From Bacteroides sp. (lineage in GTDB: Bacteria; Bacteroidota; Bacteroidia; Bacteroidales; Bacteroidaceae), in contig DXWV01000020.1 in NCBI GenBank assembly GCA_019416685.1, positions 4,481 to 57,972 of the forward strand: 53,492 nucleotides of DNA, written 5' to 3'. Shown here piece by piece: positions 1 to 9,291 of the stretch (the stretch's first letter is position 1; each line of letters opens with the position of its first letter). The position numbers and the translations under genes were made by a program. Under the pieces are notes generated by a model. That model had not been told where the DNA came from. It ran no database searches and was given only the letters and a program-made list of their open reading frames with translations.

Positions 1-42
1 TCTGGGCTGGAGTATAGCGATAATTTTTCCTGTAAATTCCAT
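1..42 (-). CDS. DUF3127 protein, N-terminal fragment (runs off the left edge)
   Basis: Reading leftwards from an ATG at 42-40, the frame encodes MEFTGKIIAILQPR and leaves the window. From memory this matches the start of DUF3127 proteins, small single-strand-binding-like (OB-fold) proteins common in Bacteroidota. Only 14 codons are visible, so the family call rests on that N-terminus and on the divergent arrangement with dnaN. A TAACTTCG element on the minus strand about 25 bases upstream of the start is a possible -7 box. The biological role of the family is unclear. Confidence 0.6.
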   Translation of the reverse strand, partial: MEFTGKIIAILQPR

Positions 43-125
43 TGCGATAATTTTTAATTCAGCGGCGAAGTTACAATTTTTTAGGAATATCTAAAGCACA
101 ACCCGGTGTTTTTTCTTTTGTTTTG

Positions 126-157
126 TTGGTACACCCCAATCTTTTTTTGTAACTTTG
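126..157 (+). promoter_or_regulatory. Promoter of dnaN
   Basis: TAACTTTG at 150-157 is a perfect match to the Bacteroides -7 consensus TAnnTTTG. TTG at 126-128, about 21 bases upstream, fits the -33 element. Transcription would start near 164 and leave a leader of about 33 nt before the dnaN ATG at 197. Confidence 0.65.
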
Positions 158-196
158 TGCATTGATAAAATTAAAAAATTAAACATTCGGAAATAT

Positions 197-1321
197 ATGA
201 AATTTATCGTTTCTAGTACTGCGCTTTTCAGCCATTTACAGGCCATTAGTCGTGTGATAAACTCAAAAAATGCGTTGCCTATTTTAGATTGTTTCCTCTT
301 CGAACTGGAAGACGGAACGTTGTCTGTGACCGTTTCTGATAGTGAAACGACGATGGTAACCTCTGTCGAGGTCAATGAAAGTGATATGAATGGTCGCTTT
401 GCAGTGGCTAACAAGACATTGCTCGATGCTTTGAAGGAGATACCCGAACAACCGCTGACGTTTGATATAAACACCGAAACTCTTGAAATTACTGTGCAGT
501 ATCAGAACGGAAAATACAGCCTTGTAGGACAAAATGCCGATGAATTTCCTCAATCTGCCACGTTGGGTGAAAGTGCCGTTCGGGTGGAGATGAGTGCAGA
601 TATACTGCTGGGTGGTATTAATCGCAGTGTATTTGCTACTGCAGATGATGAATTGCGGCCTGTTATGAATGGTATTTATTTTGATATCACTACTGAAGAT
701 ATCACAATGGTAGCTTCGGATGGTCACAAATTAGTACGTTGTAAGACACTTGCTGCCCGTGGCAATGAACGTGCGGCCTTTATTTTGCCAAAGAAACCTG
801 CCACTTTGCTTAAGAATCTGCTGCCGAAAGAAAACGGTATGGTCGTGATTGAGTTTGACGAACGTAATGCTGTTTTTACACTTGAAAGCTATCGTATGGT
901 ATGTCGTCTTATCGAAGGCCGTTACCCTAACTATAACTCGGTAATTCCGCAGAACAACCCTCACAAGGTGACTGTAGACCGTCAACAGTTGATAGGTGCT
1001 TTGCGTCGTGTGTCAATCTTCTCGTCACAGGCCAGCAGTTTAATAAAACTTCGTATCCAAGAGAACGAAATAGTAATTTCCGCACAGGATATCGATTTTT
1101 CTACTTCAGCAGAAGAAACTCAGGTATGTCAATATGCCGGCGCTCCAATGAGTATTGGTTTTAAATCAACATTCCTGATTGATATTCTCAATAATATTTC
1201 AGCAGAAGAGGTGATAGTTGAGTTGGCAGATCCATCGCGTGCCGGTGTAGTTGTTCCTGTAGAGCAGGAAGAGAACGAAGATCTGTTGATGTTGCTCATG
1301 CCGATGATGCTGAACGATTGA
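197..1321 (+). CDS. dnaN: DNA polymerase III beta subunit (sliding clamp)
   Basis: The 374-residue product is the ring-shaped processivity clamp that tethers DNA polymerase III to DNA. Its length and three-domain layout are normal. The N-terminus (MKFIVSSTALFSHLQAI), the internal FVNGIYFD-like segment (PVMNGIYFD) and the C-terminal LLMPMML clamp tail are recognisable. The frame is open further upstream to a start at 155, but that start lies inside the -7 box at 150-157. I chose the ATG at 197, where the family homology begins. It is transcribed divergently from the DUF3127 gene. Downstream, a long hairpin (1327-1410) separates it from an exonuclease gene on the same strand. Confidence 0.95.
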   Translation: MKFIVSSTALFSHLQAISRVINSKNALPILDCFLFELEDGTLSVTVSDSETTMVTSVEVNESDMNGRFAVANKTLLDALKEIPEQPLTFDINTETLEITVQYQNGKYSLVGQNADEFPQSATLGESAVRVEMSADILLGGINRSVFATADDELRPVMNGIYFDITTEDITMVASDGHKLVRCKTLAARGNERAAFILPKKPATLLKNLLPKENGMVVIEFDERNAVFTLESYRMVCRLIEGRYPNYNSVIPQNNPHKVTVDRQQLIGALRRVSIFSSQASSLIKLRIQENEIVISAQDIDFSTSAEETQVCQYAGAPMSIGFKSTFLIDILNNISAEEVIVELADPSRAGVVVPVEQEENEDLLMLLMPMMLND

Positions 1322-1326
1322 TTCTG

Positions 1327-1410
1327 TTGAAAATAGAAAGTTGAGGGTTGAAAGTCAGCTGCGCTATCATACTGCATGGCAACTTTCAACTCTCAACTTT
1401 CAATTTTCAA
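1327..1410. repeat. Intercistronic hairpin with 29-bp arms
   Basis: The arm at 1327-1355 pairs with 1382-1410 with only two mismatches, around a 26-nt loop that contains GCTGCGC. The arms are made of short repeated units of the type CAACTTTCAA. It lies between dnaN and the exonuclease gene. It may stabilise, terminate or pause the transcript. It belongs to the group of intercistronic structures discussed in the findings. Confidence 0.75.
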
Positions 1411-1458
1411 CTAAAAAAGGGCTTTCAATTTTTAACAGATAAAGACTTTAAACAGAAT

Positions 1459-2244
1459 ATGAAATTAAACCTTAAGAATCCTATCGTTTTTTTCGATCTT
1501 GAAACGACGGGTACAAACATCAATACAGACCGGATCGTAGAAATCTGTTATCTCAAGGTATATCCAAACGGAAATGAAGAGACTAAAACCATGCGTATCA
1601 ACCCCGAGATGCATATTCCTGAAGCTTCTTCTGCCGTGCATGGAATTTATGATGCAGATGTGGCAGATTGCCCTACTTTTAAGGAAGTTGCAAGAAATAT
1701 AGCTAATGATATTGAAGGTTGTGATCTGGCAGGCTTCAATTCTAACCGTTTTGATGTACCTGTGCTTGTAGAAGAATTTTTGCGTGCAGGGGTGGATATA
1801 GACATTAGTAAACGTAAGTTTGTAGACGTTCAGGTCATTTTTCATAAGATGGAACAGCGTACACTTTCTGCTGCTTATAAGTTTTATTGTGAGAAAAACC
1901 TGGAAGATGCACACACAGCCGAAGCTGATACACGTGCTACCTACGAGGTGCTGAAAGCACAGCTTGAACGCTACTCGGAAGATCTGCAGAATGATATTGC
2001 ATTTCTGGCAGATTACTCCAGTTTCAACAAGAATGTAGATTTTGCCGGACGTATGGTATATGATGATAATGGAGTAGAGGTTTTCAATTTCGGTAAGTAT
2101 AAAGGTCAGTCCGTGATAGAAGTTTTGAAGAAAGATCCGGGATATTACAGTTGGATTCTGAACAGTGACTTTACACTCAATACCAAAGCGATGCTGACAA
2201 AAATCAGACTGAGAGAAATGAGTAATATGAATTATAAATTATGA
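1459..2244 (+). CDS. DnaQ-like 3'-5' exonuclease (DEDDh) with C-terminal DUF3820-type extension
   Basis: The 261-residue protein has the DEDDh exonuclease motifs: DLETTG near residues 14-19, GFNSNRFDVP near 94-103, and HTAEADTRAT near 150-160. These residues bind the two metal ions that remove 3' nucleotides. It resembles the epsilon subunit of DNA polymerase III or a stand-alone proofreading/repair exonuclease. The C-terminal segment (FNFGKYKGQSVIEVL, then YYSWIL) looks like the small DUF3820 module found on such exonucleases. The frame extends upstream to 1348, but that part is translated hairpin repeat, so I start at the ATG at 1459 (MKLNLKNPIVFFDLETT). The neighbours dnaN and recN suggest a replication/repair setting. 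Confidence 0.85.
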   Translation: MKLNLKNPIVFFDLETTGTNINTDRIVEICYLKVYPNGNEETKTMRINPEMHIPEASSAVHGIYDADVADCPTFKEVARNIANDIEGCDLAGFNSNRFDVPVLVEEFLRAGVDIDISKRKFVDVQVIFHKMEQRTLSAAYKFYCEKNLEDAHTAEADTRATYEVLKAQLERYSEDLQNDIAFLADYSSFNKNVDFAGRMVYDDNGVEVFNFGKYKGQSVIEVLKKDPGYYSWILNSDFTLNTKAMLTKIRLREMSNMNYKL

Positions 2245-2314
2245 TTTATGATTTATGCTATGTAGCCACTTAGCGCACCGGTAAATCATAATTCATAAAT
2301 CAAAAATCACAAAG

Positions 2315-3508
2315 TTGAAAGGTAAAAAGATAATTCTTGGAATCACTGGTAGCATTGCTGCTTACAAAGCCTGTTATATTATTCGGGGACTTATAAAGCT
2401 GGGTGCTGAAGTGCAGGTAGTTATTACTCCTGCAGGGAAGGAATTTATTACTCCTATCACACTATCAGCATTAACCAGCAAGCCTGTTATCAGTGAGTTT
2501 TTTGCACAGCGAGATGGTACATGGAATAGTCATGTGGATCTTGGTCTTTGGGCTGATGCTATGCTGATAGCTCCCGCCACTGCTGCTACTATCGGTAAGA
2601 TGGCAAATGGAATTGCTGATAATATGCTGATTACTACTTATCTATCTGCCAAGGCGCCTGTTTTTGTGGCACCGGCAATGGATCTTGATATGTATGCTCA
2701 TCCTTCTACGCAAAAGAATCTGGAAATTTTACGTTCGTATGGCAATCATATTATAGAACCCGGTACGGGTTTTTTGGCGAGCCATCTTGTAGGAAAGGGA
2801 CGTATGGAAGAACCCGGAAATATTATTCGTGTTCTCAATGCTTATTTTTCGGCCAGTGGTGATCTGGCAGGAAAAAAGATATTGATCACTGCCGGTCCTA
2901 CTTACGAAAAGATAGATCCGGTGCGTTTTATTGGCAATTACTCTTCCGGAAAGATGGGTTTTGCACTTGCCGAAGAGTGTGCCGGACGCGGTGCAGAAGT
3001 GACTTTGGTTACCGGTCCCGTGTGTTTACAGACTTCCCATCCGCGTATTCATCGTATTGATGTAGAAAGTGCTGCTGAGATGGCCGATCAGGCGCAATCG
3101 CATTTTCAGCAGGCTGATGCCGGTATTTTGTGCGCTGCTGTGGCAGATTTTACACCGGAAACGACAGCCGGTTATAAGATAAAGCGGGAGAAAGACGATC
3201 TGACACTCCGCCTGAAACCTACACAGGATATTGCTGCTACGCTGGGACAGATTAAAACAGCAAAGCAGAAACTGGTAGGCTTTGCACTCGAAACGAATGA
3301 CGAGCAATACAATGCTCAGAGCAAGCTGGAACGGAAGAATTTCGATTTTATCGTGCTTAATTCTCTGAACGATTCCGGAGCAGGATTTCGTTATGATACA
3401 AATAAGATCAGCATCATTGACCGGCAAGGACATACGGATTATCCGTTGAAGCCGAAGCCGGAGGTTGCACGAGATATAATTAACCGTTTGGTGGAGGTAT
3501 TGCAATGA
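2315..3508 (+). CDS. coaBC: Bifunctional phosphopantothenoylcysteine decarboxylase / phosphopantothenate-cysteine ligase
   Basis: The 397-residue fusion carries out two consecutive steps of coenzyme A synthesis. The N-terminal flavoprotein half (CoaC, about 1-180) has ITGSIAAYK and the family motif as PAMDLDMY. The C-terminal half (CoaB, from about 186) begins with ITAGPTYEKIDPVRFIGN and SSGKMG, the nucleotide-binding start of the ligase. The start codon is TTG at 2315; no ATG fits, because homology begins immediately (KKIILGITG). The upstream spacer (2245-2312) is an imperfect inverted repeat of ATTTATGATT-like units. Its stop codon overlaps the next ATG (ATGA at 3505), which suggests translational coupling to the DUF4835 gene. 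Confidence 0.92.
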   Translation: MKGKKIILGITGSIAAYKACYIIRGLIKLGAEVQVVITPAGKEFITPITLSALTSKPVISEFFAQRDGTWNSHVDLGLWADAMLIAPATAATIGKMANGIADNMLITTYLSAKAPVFVAPAMDLDMYAHPSTQKNLEILRSYGNHIIEPGTGFLASHLVGKGRMEEPGNIIRVLNAYFSASGDLAGKKILITAGPTYEKIDPVRFIGNYSSGKMGFALAEECAGRGAEVTLVTGPVCLQTSHPRIHRIDVESAAEMADQAQSHFQQADAGILCAAVADFTPETTAGYKIKREKDDLTLRLKPTQDIAATLGQIKTAKQKLVGFALETNDEQYNAQSKLERKNFDFIVLNSLNDSGAGFRYDTNKISIIDRQGHTDYPLKPKPEVARDIINRLVEVLQ

Positions 3509-4455
3509 AGCGGGTTGGGGTGATACGAAGCATAAGGTGTGGTGTAATGTGGAAGATACTGAGTGTTTCTGCGGGATGGTTGTTTCCTTTGTTTCTTTCT
3601 GCCCAGGAACTTGATTGTAAAGTGACTGTTAACCATGCGCAGGTGCAGGGAACGAATGTACAGGTCTTCAAAACACTTGAAACTGCATTGACCGAATTTG
3701 TCAATGAACGCCATTGGACACAAGCGCAGTACGAGATTAATGAGCGTATTCGTTGTTCTATGAACCTTACTGTGAAAGGATATAATGAGAATGAAGGTCG
3801 CTGGACATGTGAACTTATAGTACAATCCACTCGTCCGGTTTATCAGTCTGGTTATCAGTCTACCGTATTTACTTTCAAGGATAATAATGTGGAGTTCAAT
3901 TACCGTGAGTTTGATCCGTTGGAGTTGCGTGATAATCTGATAGATAATAATCTTACTGCTATTATTGCCTATTATGCCTATCTGATGATTGGAATGGATA
4001 TGGATACTATGTCACCCAAAGGCGGAACAGAGCTTTTTCGTGCAGCTGAAAGTGTAGTGACTGCTGCACAAACTCTGAATGAAAAAGGGTGGAAGGCTTT
4101 TGATGACAGTCGTAACCGTTATGCTATTGTTTCCGACTATCTGGATGAAGGTATGAGCCCACTTCGTCAGATGATGTACGAATACCATCGAAAAGGAATG
4201 GATGAAATGGTAACCAATGCCACCCGTGCGCGTGCAGCCATTACTGCTTCACTTACCGGATTGAAACAGGCGCGTGATACTAAACCAATGTCTTCATTAC
4301 CGGTGATATTTACGGAAATAAAGAAAGACGAATTGGTCAATATTTATGGCGGAAAATCACCTGCCGCCCAGAATGAACGGGAACAGGTGTATCAGATTCT
4401 TTCAAATATTAATCCTTCACAAAACAGCGTATGGGACAAGATAAAAACAAAATAA
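3505..4455 (+). CDS. DUF4835 family secreted/periplasmic protein
   Basis: The 316-residue protein belongs to DUF4835, a Bacteroidota family of unknown function. Recognisable are the segment ELDCKVTVNHAQVQGTN just after the signal peptide and TALTEFVNERHWT. A signal peptide ends near LFPLFLSAQ. The start could be the coupled ATG at 3505, overlapping the coaBC stop, or an internal ATG at 3547 (MWKILSVSAG), which would give a more typical short signal peptide. It sits between coaBC and recN, an arrangement I recall as common in Bacteroidota. Confidence 0.85.
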   Translation: MKRVGVIRSIRCGVMWKILSVSAGWLFPLFLSAQELDCKVTVNHAQVQGTNVQVFKTLETALTEFVNERHWTQAQYEINERIRCSMNLTVKGYNENEGRWTCELIVQSTRPVYQSGYQSTVFTFKDNNVEFNYREFDPLELRDNLIDNNLTAIIAYYAYLMIGMDMDTMSPKGGTELFRAAESVVTAAQTLNEKGWKAFDDSRNRYAIVSDYLDEGMSPLRQMMYEYHRKGMDEMVTNATRARAAITASLTGLKQARDTKPMSSLPVIFTEIKKDELVNIYGGKSPAAQNEREQVYQILSNINPSQNSVWDKIKTK

Positions 4456-4575
4456 TGTGCCAATGTGCTAATATGCCAATGTGCCAATTTAGAGAGATTA
4501 AATAATTAAATAATTAATAAAATTATGTGCGCAGCCAATTGATACATTGACTAATTGGTATATTGGCACATTATT
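4451..4575. repeat. Intercistronic inverted repeat upstream of recN
   Basis: The spacer is built from units like TGTGCCAATGTGC. A 13-nt end at 4451-4463 is exactly complementary to 4563-4575. The centre holds GCGCAGCC (4529-4536), the reverse complement of the GGCTGCGC core seen in other spacers of this window. The left arm overlaps the DUF4835 stop codon and the right arm ends 7 nt before the recN start. Confidence 0.6.
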
Positions 4576-4582
4576 ATTATAT

Positions 4583-6247
4583 ATGCTACGTTCACTGTAT
4601 ATTCAGAATTACGCCTTAATAGAGAAGTTGGATATCCATTTCGATACAGGATTTTCTGTCATCACGGGTGAAACCGGTGCCGGGAAGTCAATTATACTGG
4701 GAGCTATTGGTCTGTTGTTAGGGCAGCGGGCTGATGTGAAGGCTATCCGTCAGGGGGCATCTAAATGTGTTATAGAAGCACATTTTGATATTTCTTCTTA
4801 TGGCATGAAACCTTTTTTTGAGGAGAACGAACTGGAGTATGAAGACGAATGTATTCTTCGTCGTGAAGTGCAGGCGTCGGGCAAGAGCAGGGCTTTCATT
4901 AACGATACTCCGGCTTCGTTGACACAAATGAAAGAATTGGGCGAACAGCTGATTGATGTGCATTCACAGCACCAGAACTTATTATTGAACAAGGAAGGTT
5001 TTCAACTTAACGTGCTTGATATTTTGGCACACAATGATGATGTGTTGAACATTTATCATCGGCTTTATACTGACTGGAAACGTCTGGATAAAGAGCTTGA
5101 CGAGTTAATTTTGTTGGCCGGACAAAGTAAGGAGGACGAAGACTATATTCGTTTTCAGCTTGAACAACTTGAAGAGGCACATCTTGTCGAAGGTGAGCAA
5201 GAGGAGTTGGAACAAGAGTCGGAAACATTGAGCCATGCTGAAGAAATAAAGGCAGGATTATATCGCATTGAACAGGCTTTTACTTCCGATGAAGGAGGTT
5301 TACTGGCTGCATTAAAAGAATGTTCAGGCTCTCTTTCAGCTTTGCAAAAGGTGTATTCACCTGCAACGGAACTTGCAGAACGTATGTATAGTAGCTTCAT
5401 TGAGCTGAAAGACATAGTAGATGAAATTAGTACCCAGAGTGAAAGTATAGAATTTAATCCTACTCGTCTGGATGAAGTTAATGACCGTTTGAATTTGATC
5501 TATTCTTTGCAGCAAAAGCACCGTGTGCAGACTGTTGAAGAATTAATAGGATTGACGGAGGGATATAAAGAGAAATTGTTGGCTATTACTTCATTTGACG
5601 ATCGTATTGCTGCTCTGACAGTCGAAAGAGATATCCAATATAATAAAGTGAAAAAACAAGCCGGGATTCTAACGGAAACTCGTGTTGCTGCTGCCCGTGA
5701 AGTAGAGAAGCAGATGGCCTCCAGGCTAGTACCACTGGGTATGCCTAATGTGCGGTTTCAGGTAGAGATGGGGGTACGCAAAGAGCCCGGATTGCAGGGA
5801 GAAGATGCTGTTAGTTTTCTTTTTTCTGCCAATAAGAACGGTGCATTACAAAACATTTCATCTGTAGCTTCCGGTGGTGAGATAGCTCGTGTCATGTTAT
5901 CTGTTAAGGCAATGATAGCCGGAGCGGTGAAACTCCCTACCATTGTGTTTGACGAAATAGATACAGGTGTTTCCGGTGAGATTGCTGATCGCATGGCAGA
6001 CATTATGCAGGAAATGGGAGAACAGGAAAGGCAAGTGATCAGTATCACCCATTTGCCACAGATTGCTGCCCGTGGATGTGCACATTATAAGGTGTACAAA
6101 CGTGATAGTGATACTGAGACAAATAGCCACATTCGTCGTCTTACCGATGAAGAACGGGTAGAAGAAATAGCACATATGCTGAGCGGTGCTACTTTGACGG
6201 AGGCGGCGTTGAGTAATGCAAAAGCGTTATTAGGATTTACGATTTGA
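4583..6247 (+). CDS. recN: DNA repair protein RecN
   Basis: This 554-residue SMC-like ATPase acts in double-strand break repair. The Walker A motif GETGAGKS is at about residues 29-36. A long coiled-coil middle follows, then the ABC signature VASGGEIAR and the Walker B segment IVFDEIDTG. QVISITHLPQIAA is typical of RecN. Length is normal. The frame is open 36 nt further upstream, but the extra residues are translated repeat sequence. The ATG at 4583 (MLRSLYIQNYALIEKL) matches the family start. It is on the same strand as coaBC-DUF4835 and the following methyltransferase gene. Confidence 0.95.
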   Translation: MLRSLYIQNYALIEKLDIHFDTGFSVITGETGAGKSIILGAIGLLLGQRADVKAIRQGASKCVIEAHFDISSYGMKPFFEENELEYEDECILRREVQASGKSRAFINDTPASLTQMKELGEQLIDVHSQHQNLLLNKEGFQLNVLDILAHNDDVLNIYHRLYTDWKRLDKELDELILLAGQSKEDEDYIRFQLEQLEEAHLVEGEQEELEQESETLSHAEEIKAGLYRIEQAFTSDEGGLLAALKECSGSLSALQKVYSPATELAERMYSSFIELKDIVDEISTQSESIEFNPTRLDEVNDRLNLIYSLQQKHRVQTVEELIGLTEGYKEKLLAITSFDDRIAALTVERDIQYNKVKKQAGILTETRVAAAREVEKQMASRLVPLGMPNVRFQVEMGVRKEPGLQGEDAVSFLFSANKNGALQNISSVASGGEIARVMLSVKAMIAGAVKLPTIVFDEIDTGVSGEIADRMADIMQEMGEQERQVISITHLPQIAARGCAHYKVYKRDSDTETNSHIRRLTDEERVEEIAHMLSGATLTEAALSNAKALLGFTI

Positions 6248-6370
6248 CGATTTACTATTTACGATCTGGCTGCGTAAGGCAGGAAGAGTAAATGTAGAAA
6301 TGGAAGAATCACAAATAGAGAGTATTTTTTTAATAGTAAATTGTACATAGTTAAATAGTAAATAAATAAG

Positions 6371-7117
6371 ATGATTGATCAAAGTGAAATGATTTTCGGT
6401 GTTCGTGCCGTAATAGAGGCTATACAAGCAGGTAAAGAGATTGATAAAATTCTGGTAAAGAAAGATATCCAGAGTGATTTGTCAAAAGAATTGTTTGCAG
6501 CCTTGAAAGGTATGCTTATTCCGGTGCAGCGTGTTCCGGTAGAACGTATCAACCGCATTACCCGTAAGAATCATCAGGGAGTGGTAGCATTTATCTCTTC
6601 TGTGACTTATCAGAAGACGGAAGATCTTGTACCTTTTCTGTTTGAACAGGGTAAGAATCCGCTCTTTGTAATGTTGGACGGTGTGACTGATGTCCGTAAT
6701 TTTGGTGCCATCGCCCGTACTTGTGAGTGTGCTGCGGTGGATGCCGTAATCATTCCGGCCCGGGGTAGTGTGACGGTAAATGCAGATGCCGTGAAAACTT
6801 CTGCGGGAGCTTTGCATACTCTACCTGTTTGCCGTGAACAAAGTTTGAAGAGTACTTTACAGTTCCTCAAAGATAGTGGCTTTCATATTGTGGCTGCCAC
6901 CGAGAAAGGAGATTATGACTATACGAAAGCCGATTATACTACTCCGACATGTATCATTATGGGAGCCGAGGACAAGGGAGTATCCTATGAAAACCTTGCA
7001 CTCTGTGACGAATGGGTGAAGATTCCGATGCTGGGTAGTATTGAGTCACTTAACGTATCTGTGGCTGCCGGTATTTTGATGTATGAGGCTGTGAAGCAAC
7101 GTCACAGTGATCTTTAA
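6371..7117 (+). CDS. rlmB: SpoU/TrmH family 23S rRNA 2'-O-methyltransferase, RlmB type
   Basis: The 248-residue protein has an N-terminal RNA-binding domain (FGVRAVIEAI, then RITRKNHQGVVAF). The C-terminal SPOUT knot has the three motifs VRNFGAIART, IMGAEDKGV and the last around SLNVSVAAGILMYEA. RlmB enzymes methylate a guanosine of the 23S rRNA peptidyl-transferase region; the exact target here is inferred from the family. The 123-nt spacer after recN contains ACGATTTACTATTTACGAT-type repeat units and GGCTGCGT at 6268-6275. Confidence 0.85.
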   Translation: MIDQSEMIFGVRAVIEAIQAGKEIDKILVKKDIQSDLSKELFAALKGMLIPVQRVPVERINRITRKNHQGVVAFISSVTYQKTEDLVPFLFEQGKNPLFVMLDGVTDVRNFGAIARTCECAAVDAVIIPARGSVTVNADAVKTSAGALHTLPVCREQSLKSTLQFLKDSGFHIVAATEKGDYDYTKADYTTPTCIIMGAEDKGVSYENLALCDEWVKIPMLGSIESLNVSVAAGILMYEAVKQRHSDL

Positions 7118-7142
7118 TTTTTTAATTCTTAATTTTTAATTT

Positions 7143-8846
7143 ATGAAAAAGATTCTGTTACCTTTAATATTCATTTGTATGTCGGTACAATGGAGTATGG
7201 CACAAGCCCCTAAATGGGTAGAAAAAGCTAAACGTGCTGTATTCTCTGTAGTGACTTACGACAAAAACGATAAAATACTCAATACCGGAAATGGCTTCTT
7301 TGTTACTGAAGATGGTATAGCCCTGTCGGATTACTCTCTTTTTAAAGGGGCGGAACGTGCCGTTATTGTTAACTTTGAAGGAAAACAGATGCCGGTAAAT
7401 GCTATTCTCGGAGCAGATGATATGTATGATGTTATCAAATTTCGCGTGGCTATCACTGAGAAGAAAGTTCCTGCATTGGTAATAGCAACTATTGCTCCTG
7501 CTGTAGGGACAGAGGTGTATCTGCTACCGTATTCTACTCAGAAAGATCGTTCTTGTACACCAGGAAAAGTACAAAAGGTGACTAAGATAGGAGAGAATTA
7601 TAATTATTACACGCTTGATATGCGTTTGAAAGACAAGATGGTGAGCTGTCCTGTGGCTACAACAGATGGACAGGTGTTCGGGCTTGCACAGAAGTCATCC
7701 GGTAAGGATACTACCAGCATCTGTTATGCTGCCGGAGCTGCTTTTGCTATGTCTCAGAGCATTAGTGCACTGTCTCTCGGTGATCTTACTTTACGGAATA
7801 TTGGTATCAAAAAAGGATTACCTGAAACGGAAGAGCAGGCGCTTGTGTATTTGTATATGGCTTCTTCACAATCTACTCCCGAAGTATACATGTCTTTACT
7901 GGATGATTTTGTGAAGCAGTTTCCGAACAGTCCGGATGGATATCTTCGCCGGGCTTCAACAACTGTTTTTAATGCAAAAGATGACGCTGCATTTGATAAA
8001 GCAGCGGCCGATATGGAGCAGGCCTTAAAAGTAGCGCAGAAAAAAGATGATGTGTACTATAATATGGCAAAACAGATTTATAGTTATCAGCTTGGCAAAC
8101 CAGAAAAAGTTTACAAAGATTGGACGTATGACAAGGCTTTAGAGTATGTTCATAAGGCATTGGCTATTGATTCTTTATCTGTTTATGTACAGTTGGAAGG
8201 AGATATTCAGTTTGCAAAGCAAGACTATCCGGCAGCATTGATCAGCTACGAAAAAGTGAACCGTACTAATCTTGCATCCCCTGCTACCTTTTTCAGTGCT
8301 GCTAAAACGATGGAGTTAATGAATGCCGATCCGAAGGCAGTACTTGCTGTGATGGATAGCTGTGTAGCACATTGTCCACAGCCGGTTTCCGCAGATAATG
8401 CTCCTTATGTGCTGGAGCGTGCCCAGATGAATATGAATGCAGGAGAATATCGTTCAGCAATGTTTGATTATGACGCTTATTTCAAAGCAGTAAATGGACA
8501 GGTGAATGATGTATTCTATTATTATCGTGAGCAGGCAGAATTTAAAGCCCGTCAGTATCAGCGTGCCTTGGATGACATAGCTAAAGCTATTGAACTCAAT
8601 CCGAAAGAGCTGACTTACCGTGCTGAGCAAGCAGTGATAAACTTACGTGTGGGACGTTATGAGGAAGCGCTGAAAGTATTGGATGAAATGTTAACTATAG
8701 ATCCTAAATATGCTGAGGCTTATCGTTTAAAAGGAATTTGCCTGATACAACTCAAAAAACAAGAGGAGGCTTGTACCAACTTTGCCAAGGCAAAGGAACT
8801 GGGTGATACCAATGTAGATGAATTGATAAAGAAACATTGTAAATAG
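7143..8846 (+). CDS. Secreted trypsin-like-fold (HtrA-like, apparently inactive) protein with TPR repeats
   Basis: The 567-residue protein starts with a signal peptide (to SMAQ near residue 21). An N-terminal segment of about 200 residues resembles HtrA-type proteases: NGFFVTEDGIALSD corresponds to the usual GSGFFI...TNNHV. The catalytic His position appears replaced (SDYSLF), and the GNSGGP loop reads MVSCPVA, so I expect no protease activity. From about residue 230 onward there are TPR-like helical repeats, clearest near the C-terminus (ALDDIAKAIELNPKEL, then AEAYRLKGICLIQLKK). A periplasmic binding or scaffold role is an inference. A terminator hairpin follows at 8958-8991. Confidence 0.7.
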   Translation: MKKILLPLIFICMSVQWSMAQAPKWVEKAKRAVFSVVTYDKNDKILNTGNGFFVTEDGIALSDYSLFKGAERAVIVNFEGKQMPVNAILGADDMYDVIKFRVAITEKKVPALVIATIAPAVGTEVYLLPYSTQKDRSCTPGKVQKVTKIGENYNYYTLDMRLKDKMVSCPVATTDGQVFGLAQKSSGKDTTSICYAAGAAFAMSQSISALSLGDLTLRNIGIKKGLPETEEQALVYLYMASSQSTPEVYMSLLDDFVKQFPNSPDGYLRRASTTVFNAKDDAAFDKAAADMEQALKVAQKKDDVYYNMAKQIYSYQLGKPEKVYKDWTYDKALEYVHKALAIDSLSVYVQLEGDIQFAKQDYPAALISYEKVNRTNLASPATFFSAAKTMELMNADPKAVLAVMDSCVAHCPQPVSADNAPYVLERAQMNMNAGEYRSAMFDYDAYFKAVNGQVNDVFYYYREQAEFKARQYQRALDDIAKAIELNPKELTYRAEQAVINLRVGRYEEALKVLDEMLTIDPKYAEAYRLKGICLIQLKKQEEACTNFAKAKELGDTNVDELIKKHCK

Positions 8847-8957
8847 TTTGTGAGCTTTTGAGTTTTCATAGTAAACTCTCATATGATAACTATATGTATA
8901 GGAAGGATGTGTTAAAAACTCACCAACTCATTAACTTAAAAACTTTACAGAAATGGC

Positions 8958-8996
8958 GAAGCCCCTGTCCACGCAGTTGGATAGGGGCTTCTCTTT
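8958..8996 (+). terminator. Intrinsic terminator-like hairpin after the TPR gene
   Basis: A GC-rich 13-bp stem (8958-8970 with 8979-8991; one G-U pair) closes an 8-nt loop and is followed by a weak CTCTTT tract. It lies 110 nt past the stop codon at 8846. Confidence 0.55.
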
Positions 8997-9291
8997 GGAG
9001 ATTTTCATAAAAACACTCTCTCTCTCATCTCCTTACTTAGTCAAGCTTAGGTTTTACTTCCTTAAAGTTAGTCTTGTATTTTCTCTTGTATAACTATATA
9101 GTAAATGCGGAAGTATGCAGAATACTGCATTGATTTCTGCTTTTTTTCTTAGAATTTTTATGAGAGTCTTTTTTTCACTATCTTCGAAGCGTAAAATAAC
9201 GTGGCAATGAGCTGAATACACCGGTTCACCGGTCAATTATGTGTGCTAATTGACACATTGATACATTATTAAAAATAAAATAGAGAATAGA
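8997..9291. other. Intergenic spacer upstream of ridA
   Basis: I see no convincing gene here. The only structures are a short 8-bp perfect stem (9232-9239 with 9247-9254) near the ridA start and a CACCGGTTCACCGGT repeat next to it. Short open frames exist on both strands but have no recognisable features. Confidence 0.5.

Noticed and set aside
8954..9097. Small + strand frame of about 47 codons starting MAKPLSTQLDRG
   Set aside because: It begins inside the terminator hairpin at 8958-8991, and the rest has no protein-like features. The structure explains the sequence better.
9054..9236. 60-codon minus-strand frame upstream of ridA
   Set aside because: No family resemblance, no promoter or ribosome-binding site visible, and a low-complexity basic composition.
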